From contig CAWHZZ010000001.1 in the NCBI GenBank assembly GCA_963833965.1, positions 310,001 through 374,000 on the forward strand: a DNA stretch of 64,000 nucleotides, read 5' to 3'. The translations under genes and the position numbers were made by a program. Shown here one piece after another: positions 17,187 through 25,663 of the stretch (position 1 is its first letter; each line of letters begins with the position of its first letter). Below the pieces are notes generated by a model that did no database searches, was not told the DNA's origin, and saw only the letters and a program-made list of their open reading frames with translations. Source of the stretch: CAJCIW01 sp963833965. Its GTDB lineage: Bacteria; Chlamydiota; Chlamydiia; Chlamydiales; Rhabdochlamydiaceae.

Positions 17187-17345
17187 GAGTGTGTCGTTGA
17201 AAATTTATTAGTTGATTTTTGATGCATTTTTTCGCATTTTTTGAAATTATTCGCAGGACATAGTTGATTAACTAGACCAAGGAATAGTTTCGAAAAATGC
17301 GGAAAAAGGCGCAAAAAGCAACAATAAATTTTCAACGACACACTC
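17187..17345. mobile_element. MITE-like element, 159 bp, nearly full-length palindrome
   Basis: GAGTGTGTCGTTGAAAATTTATT at the left is repeated inverted at the right end (AATAAATTTTCAACGACACACTC). The interior also pairs imperfectly across the centre (GTTGATTTTTGATGC against GCGCAAAAAGCAAC), so the whole unit would form one long hairpin. It is flanked by TTA on both sides, which fits a short target duplication. It has no coding capacity. The promoter of array member D begins five bases past its right end. Confidence 0.75.
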
Positions 17346-17350
17346 TTAGA

Positions 17351-17379
17351 TTGCGCAAATTCCTCGTGTGGAATATATT
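17351..17379 (+). promoter_or_regulatory. Probable promoter for array member D
   Basis: TTGCGC at 17351-17356 and TATATT at 17374-17379 have a 17-base spacing. They lie directly downstream of the MITE-like element and 25 bases before the ATG at 17404. Confidence 0.5.
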
Positions 17380-17403
17380 GGCCGCCCTTGTAAGGAGCAG
17401 ATT

Positions 17404-17760
17404 ATGTCTACACATGGAATTCCGAACGGCGCTTCTCTTCTTCCGCCACGCCAAAATGGGCACGCGAACTCGAACAGGCAGGACGTCCAAACACCACTAC
17501 CTAAAACCCTGCAAGTTCCATTCAATCCGTGTCCTCCCCCTGCCTCGTGGCAAAGGACAGTTCAACCCTTGCGACTCCGTGAAGGCAATACTCTAGGAAT
17601 GAAATCTCATGAGATTCTTTCTAATTCGGCTAACGATAGAGGCCGATTCCTTCTCCCTGGCGAGGTTGCTATTGGTGATGCGACCTTTCATCTCCAGCCG
17701 ATCACGACGGCTCAATATTTGTCCACGGAATCAGAACCCCATCGTCCCTATCCTTTATGA
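17404..17760 (+). CDS. N-terminal half of array member D (proline-rich), frame-split from its TPR half
   Basis: 118 residues from an ATG preceded by AAGGAG. It is rich in Pro, Gln, Asn and Arg (for example QVPFNPCPPPASWQ) and has no evident coiled coil, unlike its siblings. Its last residues, TTAQYLSTES, resemble the first TPR helix of member B (ASAKYFLNLKD), after which this frame ends at TGA 17758-17760. The TPR domain continues in another frame from the overlapping ATG. It is either one gene broken by a small indel or two coupled cistrons; comparison with siblings favours a break. Confidence 0.5.
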   Translation: MSTHGIPNGASLLPPRQNGHANSNRQDVQTPLPKTLQVPFNPCPPPASWQRTVQPLRLREGNTLGMKSHEILSNSANDRGRFLLPGEVAIGDATFHLQPITTAQYLSTESEPHRPYPL

Positions 17761-18212
17761 TGGACAATAGAAATTATAATACCGCTCTTCCGTTAATCGA
17801 ACAGGTCCTTTGGTGGGACCCACTCAATACAACGGCGCATAGCTATCGCGCTTTTTGTTTTAAAAATCTGGAAAATCCTAGTATGGCTATAGCCTATGCG
17901 AATAATGCTCTTCAAATAGACCCATACAATATGTTGGCTCTATTCACGAAAGCGCAATGTTGTTTTGGTTTGGGACAATTTTACGACTCCTATAATGCCT
18001 ATGAAACTATGCGGGCGATTGACCCAACTGATCTAAATGCGATTGAAGGGAAAATTAAGAATCTATTTTACTTGAATAAATGGCAGTGTCTTCAGACAAT
18101 CGAAATCGAATTGCTAAATTCTCTTCCTTGGAATCATAAAGCGGAATTTATTCGCATCAAATTATCACTGCAGATTGAGCTTGGGCTGCGTAGAAACTGG
18201 GGAGCGGTTTAA
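17757..18212 (+). CDS. TPR half of array member D
   Basis: 151 residues beginning MMDNRNYNTALPLIEQVLWW, in the middle of what is the first TPR in sibling proteins, and continuing with NNALQIDPYNMLALFTKAQ and YETMRAIDPTDLNAIEGK. About three TPRs are present. The ATG overlaps the stop of the upstream half (ATGATGG), so re-initiation would allow translation. Most likely it was the C-terminal half of a single coiled-coil/TPR protein. Confidence 0.55.
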   Translation: MMDNRNYNTALPLIEQVLWWDPLNTTAHSYRAFCFKNLENPSMAIAYANNALQIDPYNMLALFTKAQCCFGLGQFYDSYNAYETMRAIDPTDLNAIEGKIKNLFYLNKWQCLQTIEIELLNSLPWNHKAEFIRIKLSLQIELGLRRNWGAV

Positions 18213-18231
18213 AAAGTTTTTTCACAGTATA

Positions 18232-18391
18232 TGCTGCGGTCGGCTTGTAACGTCGATTTTATGCCCTGAATTTTTTCGTGTGACGAAGTGTGGAGCTCGA
18301 AGCAATCTTCCTGCCAGCTTGCAAGAGCGAACGCAAAGTCAAACGGAAAAAGGCAGGCGCAGAAAATCGACGTTACAAGCCGACCGCAGCA
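18232..18391. mobile_element. MITE-like element, 160 bp, 31-bp inverted repeats, TA flanks
   Basis: Positions 18230-18260 and 18363-18393 are perfect inverted complements over 31 bases (TATGCTGCGGTCGGC...). Reading the outer TA as target duplication, the element runs TGCTGCGG...CCGCAGCA. The interior is GC-richer than the neighbouring TPR genes and has no convincing gene. It lies just past the stop of array member D and fills much of the 325-base gap. The rest of the gap, up to 18537, is an AT-rich leader with no clear promoter pair. Confidence 0.75.
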
Positions 18392-18537
18392 TAAAACCCA
18401 TGAGGCATTTGAACAGAAGAACAACGGCATTGAATATGTAATTGAACCACGGACGATCGCTTAATCTCTTTTTTTTTAACTCGCTTTAAATTATGCAAAT
18501 AATTAGACTTTTGTCTTAAAAAAACAGGAGTATTATT

Positions 18538-19761
18538 ATGGCAAGTCGAATCACATTCCCTCCTATTGACCCTTCTCAGACCTTTTCAACGCGAAACGAA
18601 CAAGAAAATGCAAAGAATGATGATTTTCCGAGATGGTTGCCACCACTAGCTCCTTCCTCAATTCATGTTCTTCCAAAAATTATGCCCCCAGATCCCTTGC
18701 GCGAAAACGAAGAATTGAGAGTCAGGATCGGCATTCTTGATCACAAACAGAACGAAAGCGAAAAAAAAATTGCTAAGCTCAAAAGCAAAATCGCAACACT
18801 TCAAAAAGAGAACGCAACTCTTCGACAGACGATCAATCAACCTCCTCAAAGCTATAATTATGATGGCTCAAGGGGGGCATTTCCAGTACAGCCATTTCAA
18901 GAGGATTCTCCCCTCTATCAAATGCAGGGAACGATGACAGGACTCGTTTCTGTTCATCAAAATGACAATTCGGCCCATCATCAGGGCTCTTCTTTACCAC
19001 CTCGTAATTTTAATCGCTCTTCTAATACTTCGAATGCTGAGGTGTTGCACCCTCCAGCAGCAGATCAACCCCCTTCAAATCCGTCTCAGAAAAAAAGAAC
19101 TTATTCAGATGCCTTTGAGAACTCTTCTCATTCTCAAAAGTTGCCTCCTCACGTGATGACTTATGAATACCCCTCTCCACCGCCTAGTTCTGATTCAAAC
19201 AAGAAAAAAAAGACTTCGTCAGCTCGCTATCCGAGTGAAGATCCTATTGCTACTGCAGTACACCATGTCCAAGAAGGATATCAATTTTTAAAACAAAAAA
19301 ACTACAAGAATGCGCTTAAAAACATGAAAACTGCTATTACCTTGGACCCATATAACGCTGAGGCTTATGCCGGTCAATCAGAAGTTTATAGGTTAACGAA
19401 TGATCTAATCAACTCATTGCTAACCGCAGAACATGCCCTTACTATACAGAATGATCATATTACCGCTTTAGTGAACAAAGCGATCGCGTTAGATTATTTT
19501 GGGAGTAAAACCGATTCATTAAAGACTTACGAATTAGTTCTTAAACAGGAAGCTTGGAACAAATTTGCATTAAGAGGAAAAATGAACATTCTATATCACG
19601 AGAATAGGATCCAAGAGTGTCGTCAGGCAATTGAGACTACACTGCATTATCATCCAAATGATCAGATTGCTGTGTACTATTCAAACTCATTAAAGACGCG
19701 CTTTCCGGAGACCACGGCTGATAAGGGCGGACGCTCTTCGGCGCCCGAGAAAAACACATAG
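18538..19761 (+). CDS. Coiled-coil/TPR protein, array member E (longest)
   Basis: 407 residues. A coiled coil spans about 57-102 (LRENEELRVRIGILDHKQ, KKIAKLKSKIATLQKENATL). A long polar linker rich in Ser, Pro, Asn and Gln follows (about 103-235; for example KKRTYSDAFENSSHSQKLPP), with a basic NKKKKTSSARYPS patch. The TPR domain starts near residue 240 (GYQFLKQKNYKNALKNMKTA, ITLDPYNAEAYAGQSEVYRL) and runs to about 395. ACAGGAG lies seven bases before the ATG. The last 16 codons are more GC-rich than the rest. The linker is much longer than in B and C. Confidence 0.7.
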   Translation: MASRITFPPIDPSQTFSTRNEQENAKNDDFPRWLPPLAPSSIHVLPKIMPPDPLRENEELRVRIGILDHKQNESEKKIAKLKSKIATLQKENATLRQTINQPPQSYNYDGSRGAFPVQPFQEDSPLYQMQGTMTGLVSVHQNDNSAHHQGSSLPPRNFNRSSNTSNAEVLHPPAADQPPSNPSQKKRTYSDAFENSSHSQKLPPHVMTYEYPSPPPSSDSNKKKKTSSARYPSEDPIATAVHHVQEGYQFLKQKNYKNALKNMKTAITLDPYNAEAYAGQSEVYRLTNDLINSLLTAEHALTIQNDHITALVNKAIALDYFGSKTDSLKTYELVLKQEAWNKFALRGKMNILYHENRIQECRQAIETTLHYHPNDQIAVYYSNSLKTRFPETTADKGGRSSAPEKNT

Positions 19762-19802
19762 CTCGGCCCCTGAAGGTGCGGGATTGCGCTCGAGCGTACC
19801 GT

Positions 19803-21848
19803 TCAAAAACTCACTAGGCTGCGGATGGCTTTTTCCACATCTTTTAGTTGGGGGAGAACTTCGTCCTCGAGATCCTTGCAATAAGGGACGGGGCAATCTT
19901 TCCCTGTCACGCGCTGGACGGGGGCGTCCAAGTATTGGAACGCCTCTTCGACGATGCGGGCAGAAATTTCTGCGCCAAAGCCGCATGTGCGCGGCGCTTC
20001 GTGCGCGATGAGCGCCTTGCCGGTCTTGCGGATAGACTGCAGAACTGTCGGCATGTCGAGGGGCACGATGGTGCGGAGATCGATCACTTCGACGGAAATT
20101 CCTTCTTTGGCAAGCGTATCGGCGACCTGTGAGGCCATGAAGACCATCATCCCCCAGCAGACGACGGTGATGTCATCACCGCTGCGGACGATTTTTGCTT
20201 TGCCGAATGGCTGCAGCTCGCTGTCTTTGGGCTCTTTGCGGGCGCAGAACACGCGCTGGCGGTAAAGGGCTTTATGTTCAAGGAAGACGACAGGATTGGG
20301 ATCGCGGATCGCCGCTTTGAGGAGGCGCTTGGCGTCGGCCGCATTGCTGGGGACAACGACTTTCAGGCCGGGAGCATGGGCCAAGAAAGCCTCGATGCTC
20401 TGCGAATGGTAAGGGCCGCCTTGGATATAACCACCATAGGGCATGCGTAAGACGACGGGGCAATGCCATTCGCCGTTGGCGCGGTAATAGAGACTGGCCA
20501 GTTCGTTGAACAGCTGATTGACTCCGGTCCACATGTAATCGGCAAATTGAATTTCCGCCACCGGTTTGCTCCCGGCCATCGACATGCCCATCGCAATCCC
20601 AATGATGCTCGATTCGGCGAGCGGCGAATTGAAGCAGCGCTCAATGCCGTATTTCTCTGTCAAATGGCGCGTGATGCCGAAGACGCCGCCTTTGCCATGC
20701 GCGACATCTTGGCCGAAGACCACAACTTGGCCATCGCGTTTCATCTCTTCATCGATGGCGTGGTTCAATGCGTCCATCATCACGATGCTATCAGCCGCAG
20801 ACGGCGAATCGTCTTCTGAAAAAGGTGTGAATTGAGAGGCATCGACATCTTTAAAGACTCCTTTGGCCGCGGTTGACTTTTCGGGGAAGGGAATCTGATC
20901 CGCTTCAAGGGAGGCGGCTTCAATCTGATGCGAGCAGCGCTCTCTCATCTGTTCCAATTCTTCTAAACTGATAAGGCCCATGTCGAGGAGCCAAGATTCA
21001 AATCGCGGAATCGGATCTCTCGCTTTTTCTTCTTCGATGCAGCCTTTTTCTTTGTATTTGGAGGGATCGTCGCTGCTGCTGTGCGCGCCAATGCGCGGCA
21101 CTTTGGCGACGATCAGACTTGGACCCTTTTTCGCGCGTCCTTTGGCGACAGCCGCGGACATCGCTTTGGAAAGGTCTTCGTAATTGCAGCCGTCGACATC
21201 GAAGACTGAAAGCCCTTCATAGCCTTGCGCCATTTTGACAATGGTGCCTCCGGCGGTCTGATCTCGCACAGGGACGGAAATCGCCCAGCCATTGTCTTGA
21301 ATGACGAATATGACGCTCAAGGAATGCAAACAGGCAAAATTGATCGCTTCATGGAAATCGCCCTGCGAAGTGGCGCCATCTCCAGCGGAAACGTAGACAA
21401 CTTCATCTTTTCCAGCGAGCGCAGCGGCTTTGGCCACGCCGACAGCTTGCAGAAATTGCGACCCGACGCAGCTCGATTGGCATGGAATCCGCAATCCCTT
21501 GTGCGTGAAATGCTCCGGCATCATCCTGCCCCCGGAATGATGAGGGACGGCACGGGCAAGACATGCACCGATAATGTCGCGAAGAGAGCACCCGATCCCG
21601 ATAGCAAAAGCGCGGTCGCGGTAATAAGGAAGCCCCCAATCCTTCCCAGGCGTCAAGGAAAGAGCGCAGACTGCTCCAACCATTTCGTGGCCGGAGACGC
21701 TGAGATGAAAAGTGCCGCCTTTGTTTTGGCGGACAAGCTTTTGCATTTTTTCATCGGCGTAGCGTGTCCAGTACATCGCCTCTAGAACTCTGAGGCATTG
21801 CTCTTTGCCGCTGACTCGTATCTCCTCTTCGACCAATCCTATCATCAT
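19803..21848 (-). CDS. Fused E1 alpha/beta 2-oxo acid dehydrogenase (branched-chain type)
   Basis: A 681-residue fusion of both E1 chains. The alpha part (1-330) has the thiamine diphosphate motif GDGATSQGDFHEAINFACL ending in QDN. The beta part (350-681) starts IVMMDALNHAIDEEMKRD and includes VFGQDVAHGKGGVFGITRHL and FNSPLAESSIIGIAMGMSM. It decarboxylates a branched-chain 2-oxo acid, or possibly pyruvate, and passes the acyl group to an E2 lipoyl protein. C. trachomatis has a similar alpha/beta fusion (CT340, from memory). No E2 or E3 gene is nearby. It overlaps the upstream UPF0158 gene by four bases, so the two are co-translated. Confidence 0.92.
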   Translation of the reverse strand: MMIGLVEEEIRVSGKEQCLRVLEAMYWTRYADEKMQKLVRQNKGGTFHLSVSGHEMVGAVCALSLTPGKDWGLPYYRDRAFAIGIGCSLRDIIGACLARAVPHHSGGRMMPEHFTHKGLRIPCQSSCVGSQFLQAVGVAKAAALAGKDEVVYVSAGDGATSQGDFHEAINFACLHSLSVIFVIQDNGWAISVPVRDQTAGGTIVKMAQGYEGLSVFDVDGCNYEDLSKAMSAAVAKGRAKKGPSLIVAKVPRIGAHSSSDDPSKYKEKGCIEEEKARDPIPRFESWLLDMGLISLEELEQMRERCSHQIEAASLEADQIPFPEKSTAAKGVFKDVDASQFTPFSEDDSPSAADSIVMMDALNHAIDEEMKRDGQVVVFGQDVAHGKGGVFGITRHLTEKYGIERCFNSPLAESSIIGIAMGMSMAGSKPVAEIQFADYMWTGVNQLFNELASLYYRANGEWHCPVVLRMPYGGYIQGGPYHSQSIEAFLAHAPGLKVVVPSNAADAKRLLKAAIRDPNPVVFLEHKALYRQRVFCARKEPKDSELQPFGKAKIVRSGDDITVVCWGMMVFMASQVADTLAKEGISVEVIDLRTIVPLDMPTVLQSIRKTGKALIAHEAPRTCGFGAEISARIVEEAFQYLDAPVQRVTGKDCPVPYCKDLEDEVLPQLKDVEKAIRSLVSF

Positions 21849-22981
21849 TTTTTCTTGGGTTTTTTGGATTCGATTTTGGTGACCATCTTGACGCCGGGCT
21901 TTTTCACTTCGGCCTCAGACTTTGCTGCCGGTTTTTCTTTCTTCTTGCCAGGTAAGAAACCTTTGACCACCTCCACAATGCGACGTTTTTTCTGAGGATG
22001 TTCGGCTTCTTCCACCTCTTCTTCTTCTTGCAATTCTTCTGTTTTCTTGCTGACGGCTTTGATCAAGCGGCTTTCAGCCCCAGCGCCAGTGAGATCTTCA
22101 TGCCCCGCTAAGCGGCTCGAGAGCGTCCTGAGCGATTCGAGGCGTTCAGAGAGCGCTTGCAGGCGCGTGTCGATTTTGACGCGGGTGCTGCCGCGCAAGC
22201 TGGCGAGCAGCTGGGCCTCGGTGTCGAATTTGGCAGAGAACGTCACACTGGCAGCGCTGGAGATTTCAGGAAGATAGAGAAACAGCCGACACACGGCAGG
22301 GACTGTCGTGTACATGTCGACGGTGACTTGCGGCTCAACCTCTACCTTCGCGACTTGCTTGGGTGGCCTTCCGCGCTTGGGGCGCGGGTTCAATGCTTCA
22401 TTGGAGTAATAGGTCTTCGCTTTGGCGACAAGGGCTTCCCGGACGGTGGAGATCTCCTTGGGAACTTTTGCATCGAATAGGTGGCGCTTTAATTTCTCCA
22501 TCATCGTTTTATTGACGTCGAGGTCCTCTTCGAAAACAAACTGGATATTCTGAGAGCGGAGCCATTCGATGATGCGGATGCGGGAGCGCTCGACGTAATA
22601 TTGCTGCCATTTTTCCAGTTCGGTCAAATGGTCGTAGATGAATTCTAGGAAGTTTTCCCGAGCCTCTTTTGATTGGATGATATCGAGGAGCTTTTCCTTG
22701 GTATCGATATCGTAAACTTTTTCATTGACAAACCCTTCCATGAATTTTTTTGTTTCATAGAAAGTCATTTTTGGAAGGAGGCAGTATCGGTCGGCGTTTG
22801 ACGCTAGCTCGAGCTCTAAATCCTCGAGTTCTTTTTGCCCTTTGTCCATATCGGCATAAACTATAAACCCTTCTACCTTATCGAGATAGAAATCGCGCTC
22901 ATCGTCGGATTTGGCAAAAGCATCCATCAGGCGGTGATAGCGGAGAAGCAGCGGATTTTGGGCAGTCGGAAATTTAGACAT
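21845..22981 (-). CDS. UPF0158-like protein with AT-hook and lysine-rich tail
   Basis: 378 residues from ATG 22981, which has AAGGA six bases upstream; a longer frame from 23011 is not needed. The N-terminal 175 residues (LMDAFAKSDDERDFYLDKVE, LPKMTFYETKKFMEGFV) resemble the UPF0158 family. Next is an AT-hook, PRPKRGRPPKQ near residue 212, then a strand-rich middle and a coiled segment. The C-terminus is strongly basic (KKRRIVEVVKGFLPGKKKEK ... ESKKPKKK). The AT-hook and tail suggest binding to AT-rich DNA or nucleoid association, which is inference. It overlaps the downstream E1 fusion gene by four bases. Confidence 0.7.
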   Translation of the reverse strand: MSKFPTAQNPLLLRYHRLMDAFAKSDDERDFYLDKVEGFIVYADMDKGQKELEDLELELASNADRYCLLPKMTFYETKKFMEGFVNEKVYDIDTKEKLLDIIQSKEARENFLEFIYDHLTELEKWQQYYVERSRIRIIEWLRSQNIQFVFEEDLDVNKTMMEKLKRHLFDAKVPKEISTVREALVAKAKTYYSNEALNPRPKRGRPPKQVAKVEVEPQVTVDMYTTVPAVCRLFLYLPEISSAASVTFSAKFDTEAQLLASLRGSTRVKIDTRLQALSERLESLRTLSSRLAGHEDLTGAGAESRLIKAVSKKTEELQEEEEVEEAEHPQKKRRIVEVVKGFLPGKKKEKPAAKSEAEVKKPGVKMVTKIESKKPKKK

Positions 22982-23065
22982 AGGGTGTCCTTTTTTAGGG
23001 AAGATTAGCATAGAATCCCCCCCAATTCAAGGGTAAAAACACCCAACTAAATTATTTATTACCCC

Positions 23066-25516
23066 TCAAGGGCTTTCGCAGCTTTCTACGAAATTGACAT
23101 TTCCGGTGAAGACTTGATTGGGAAATACGTTGTCCTCAAATTCAACGATATTGATGACCCCGCCTCCCATCACTGTAAGACCGGAGGTCGTCCCCGGCGT
23201 TTGCAGCGTGGCGATATTGCCTATAAAGCTTGCGCAAATCGTATTCTCTGGAAGGTCATTCATCAGGATTCCGAAGGAGCCGGGTACCGGTCCAACAAGC
23301 ATGGTATTATCCGAGAGAATCATGCGCGAAAAATCGACTCTTGAGTTATTGATCTGCGCCAGAATGCTCGTGCTGGCCGCGGCCGTTGTGGTGTCGGTAA
23401 TATTGTTGTTAGTGACATACATCGTTCCCGTATTGGGTTGTTGATTGAGGATCACGGCAATCGATCGACACGCAGCTCCTCCGGTATCATTGAGGATCGT
23501 ATTATCTCTAATTCTCATCGTCGAATCGACCATTCCCGTCGAATACTCGATGCCGAATTGCTCAAAGCTTCTGACGAAATTGTGATGAATGTCCACAGTG
23601 CCCATAGAGGATGTCGGATTTGGAAAGGGAGTCACATTGATCCCTCTAAAGAAACCCGAGACGAAATTTTTAGACACATCGATGTCGATATCATCCTGAT
23701 CGAAATTTTGTATCAGGATGCCGTTGGGAAAATTAGCCTCTCCTGGATTGATGAGTCCTAACACCACATTCTTGTTGACAGAGAAATGGCCTCCGCCGGC
23801 GAGATTGACGCCGGTGTAGCTTATTGCGCTTCCAAAAATCGAATTGTGATTGATGTTAGCCCATTGTATACCCTTAGTTCCATCGATCGCATTCGATCCG
23901 TTCGTTGTGACAATCAGGTTAAAGCCAGACACTTCGTTGCCGCTTGCCAAAGTCACGATACTGCCTCTATTTGTGATGTTAGGCGTACGTGAAGCGTAAG
24001 CGGGAATTGTGATTTTTCCATGCGTTGTATTGATCTTGTGAGAAAGACCCGCTCCCAAGAATTTTTGCCCGTTCTTCAAGGTGATACCCGTGTTCATGCC
24101 TGTCGTCGTCCCATCCCCTGGAAAAACGTAGATCATGTTGTATTTAGAAGAAGCGTTTTGGGCCTGGACGAGCGTCGGAAATGGACTCTCGAAGGTCCCA
24201 GAAGAGCTGCTGGTATTGTCCACGAACCACACTTTCCAAGGTTCGCCGCTTGCAGGGTTGACCGCCTTTTCTTTTTTCATGAATTTTTTCACGACGGGGA
24301 TTTCAAACCGGTAAGGAGCAAAATCGGCTCTGCCAAGGGCGAGATTGACTTGGGTCGAGCAATTTTTGCCCTTGCGTCGGATCTTATTGCCGAGAGGCAG
24401 GTTGAGGGCAATCGTTCCCTGGACAATGTTTTTAAACAGATGGTCGTAAGAGTAAGAAGCTTCGAGCGAGACGTATTGTTTGAAGCGACCGAGCAGACGG
24501 GCTTTTCCTCCCCAGGCCGATCTGTCAGAGGCGGTGAAGTAATAAGGCCCGACCCCCGCGTAGATGTCGTATTTTGTGCTTTGCGTGAGATGCGCGCCGA
24601 TTTCAGCGTCTCCTCCCGTCATTGTGCGGTGCTGCTTTCCCTTGACGATGATCGAATGTTCGTCGAATTCGACGAATTTAAAACCATGTGTACGGCTTTC
24701 ATCGCTTCCGACAGGAAAATAGCCGTTCATCCTGTATTCGAAACGGTCTCCCAAAAGCTCGATTCCAGGGCTTAATTGCTGCGGAAGAAGGCGATGTGTT
24801 CTTTGACGAATATCGTAGTATAAATAGGCGCCGAGAACATAGTCGATCGAGGAAAGATAGCTTCTGGCGCCGATGCCGACATTGCCTGCGAAATCGCCAT
24901 TGTCGAAGACGTGCGCGCGAAGATCCACAAAAGGCATCAACGAAGTATGCGCATCGTAAATCCCAAACCCTTCTAAGGTCGTGTAGCCGTGCTTGTAGCC
25001 CACTCCGCGCGCTTCTGTATGGCGCACACCCACATGCATCGTCTGGAATGGGGAGCGGCACTTCTCGGACTTGTCGTTTGCTACTTTAGGGGCAGGCTGT
25101 GGAGTTTTTTTTTCCACAGGCGGGGGAACGGGGGAAAGCTCGGGTTGAAGAGAGTCTTTGTCATCTTGATCGTCCGCTTGGGCGTAAAGCTGGTTCTCGT
25201 CGAATAGTTCATTAAGCGGCAGGGCGGCCTGTAGCTCGTCACGGGGCTGCTCGTTTTGCGCGTTTAAATGATGCTGGAGCTCTTTCTCTTTTTTCAAAAG
25301 CTCTTTTTCTTTTTCGACAAGCACCCGATTTCTTCGGACGAGCTCCTTCTCCTTCTCGATCAGCTGCTTTTTTAACGCGACAAGCTTCTCTTTGTCGTCT
25401 GCCGCTTTGGTCGCTTTTTCGCATAGAGGCTTCATTTCTTCTGAAAACCCGGGAATAATTAAAAGTATTGAAATAAGAGGAATTAATCTTTTTATTTTTA
25501 CGAAAAACTGGGACAT
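23066..25516 (-). CDS. Inverse autotransporter (intimin-like barrel) with beta-helix passenger
   Basis: 816 residues. A signal peptide (RLIPLISILLIIPGFSEE) is followed by a heptad coiled coil (residues about 40-90, repeats of LxxKEKEL) and a Pro-rich spacer. The beta-barrel (about 160-400) has typical inverse-autotransporter strands: GNVGIGARSYLSSIDYVLGA, YLYYDIRQ, SPGIELLGDRFEYRMNGYFP. A surface passenger (about 430-816) repeats short turns with Asn ladders (VSGFNLIVTTNGSNAI, VDIHHNFVRSFEQFGIEYS, MRIRDNTILND, YVTNNNITDT), reading as a right-handed parallel beta-helix. The N-terminal barrel and C-terminal passenger order is that of intimin/invasin, but Ig-like repeats are absent. Likely a surface adhesin. 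Confidence 0.8.
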   Translation of the reverse strand: MSQFFVKIKRLIPLISILLIIPGFSEEMKPLCEKATKAADDKEKLVALKKQLIEKEKELVRRNRVLVEKEKELLKKEKELQHHLNAQNEQPRDELQAALPLNELFDENQLYAQADDQDDKDSLQPELSPVPPPVEKKTPQPAPKVANDKSEKCRSPFQTMHVGVRHTEARGVGYKHGYTTLEGFGIYDAHTSLMPFVDLRAHVFDNGDFAGNVGIGARSYLSSIDYVLGAYLYYDIRQRTHRLLPQQLSPGIELLGDRFEYRMNGYFPVGSDESRTHGFKFVEFDEHSIIVKGKQHRTMTGGDAEIGAHLTQSTKYDIYAGVGPYYFTASDRSAWGGKARLLGRFKQYVSLEASYSYDHLFKNIVQGTIALNLPLGNKIRRKGKNCSTQVNLALGRADFAPYRFEIPVVKKFMKKEKAVNPASGEPWKVWFVDNTSSSSGTFESPFPTLVQAQNASSKYNMIYVFPGDGTTTGMNTGITLKNGQKFLGAGLSHKINTTHGKITIPAYASRTPNITNRGSIVTLASGNEVSGFNLIVTTNGSNAIDGTKGIQWANINHNSIFGSAISYTGVNLAGGGHFSVNKNVVLGLINPGEANFPNGILIQNFDQDDIDIDVSKNFVSGFFRGINVTPFPNPTSSMGTVDIHHNFVRSFEQFGIEYSTGMVDSTMRIRDNTILNDTGGAACRSIAVILNQQPNTGTMYVTNNNITDTTTAAASTSILAQINNSRVDFSRMILSDNTMLVGPVPGSFGILMNDLPENTICASFIGNIATLQTPGTTSGLTVMGGGVINIVEFEDNVFPNQVFTGNVNFVESCESP

Positions 25517-25663
25517 ACTTTTATTTCCTCAGATTTATGCTCTTAATTATTTAATTATCAAAAACCAATATTATCATTCAACTGTTTTCGCGTTAAATCC
25601 TTCATTGACAATTAGGGATCAACGATCTATTATTCAGGCTCTATAATGAGGGAGTCGTTGAAA

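Noticed and set aside
24020..24775. 251-codon frame opposite the inverse autotransporter
   Set aside because: Arg/Val-rich mirror of the barrel-coding strand with no family features.
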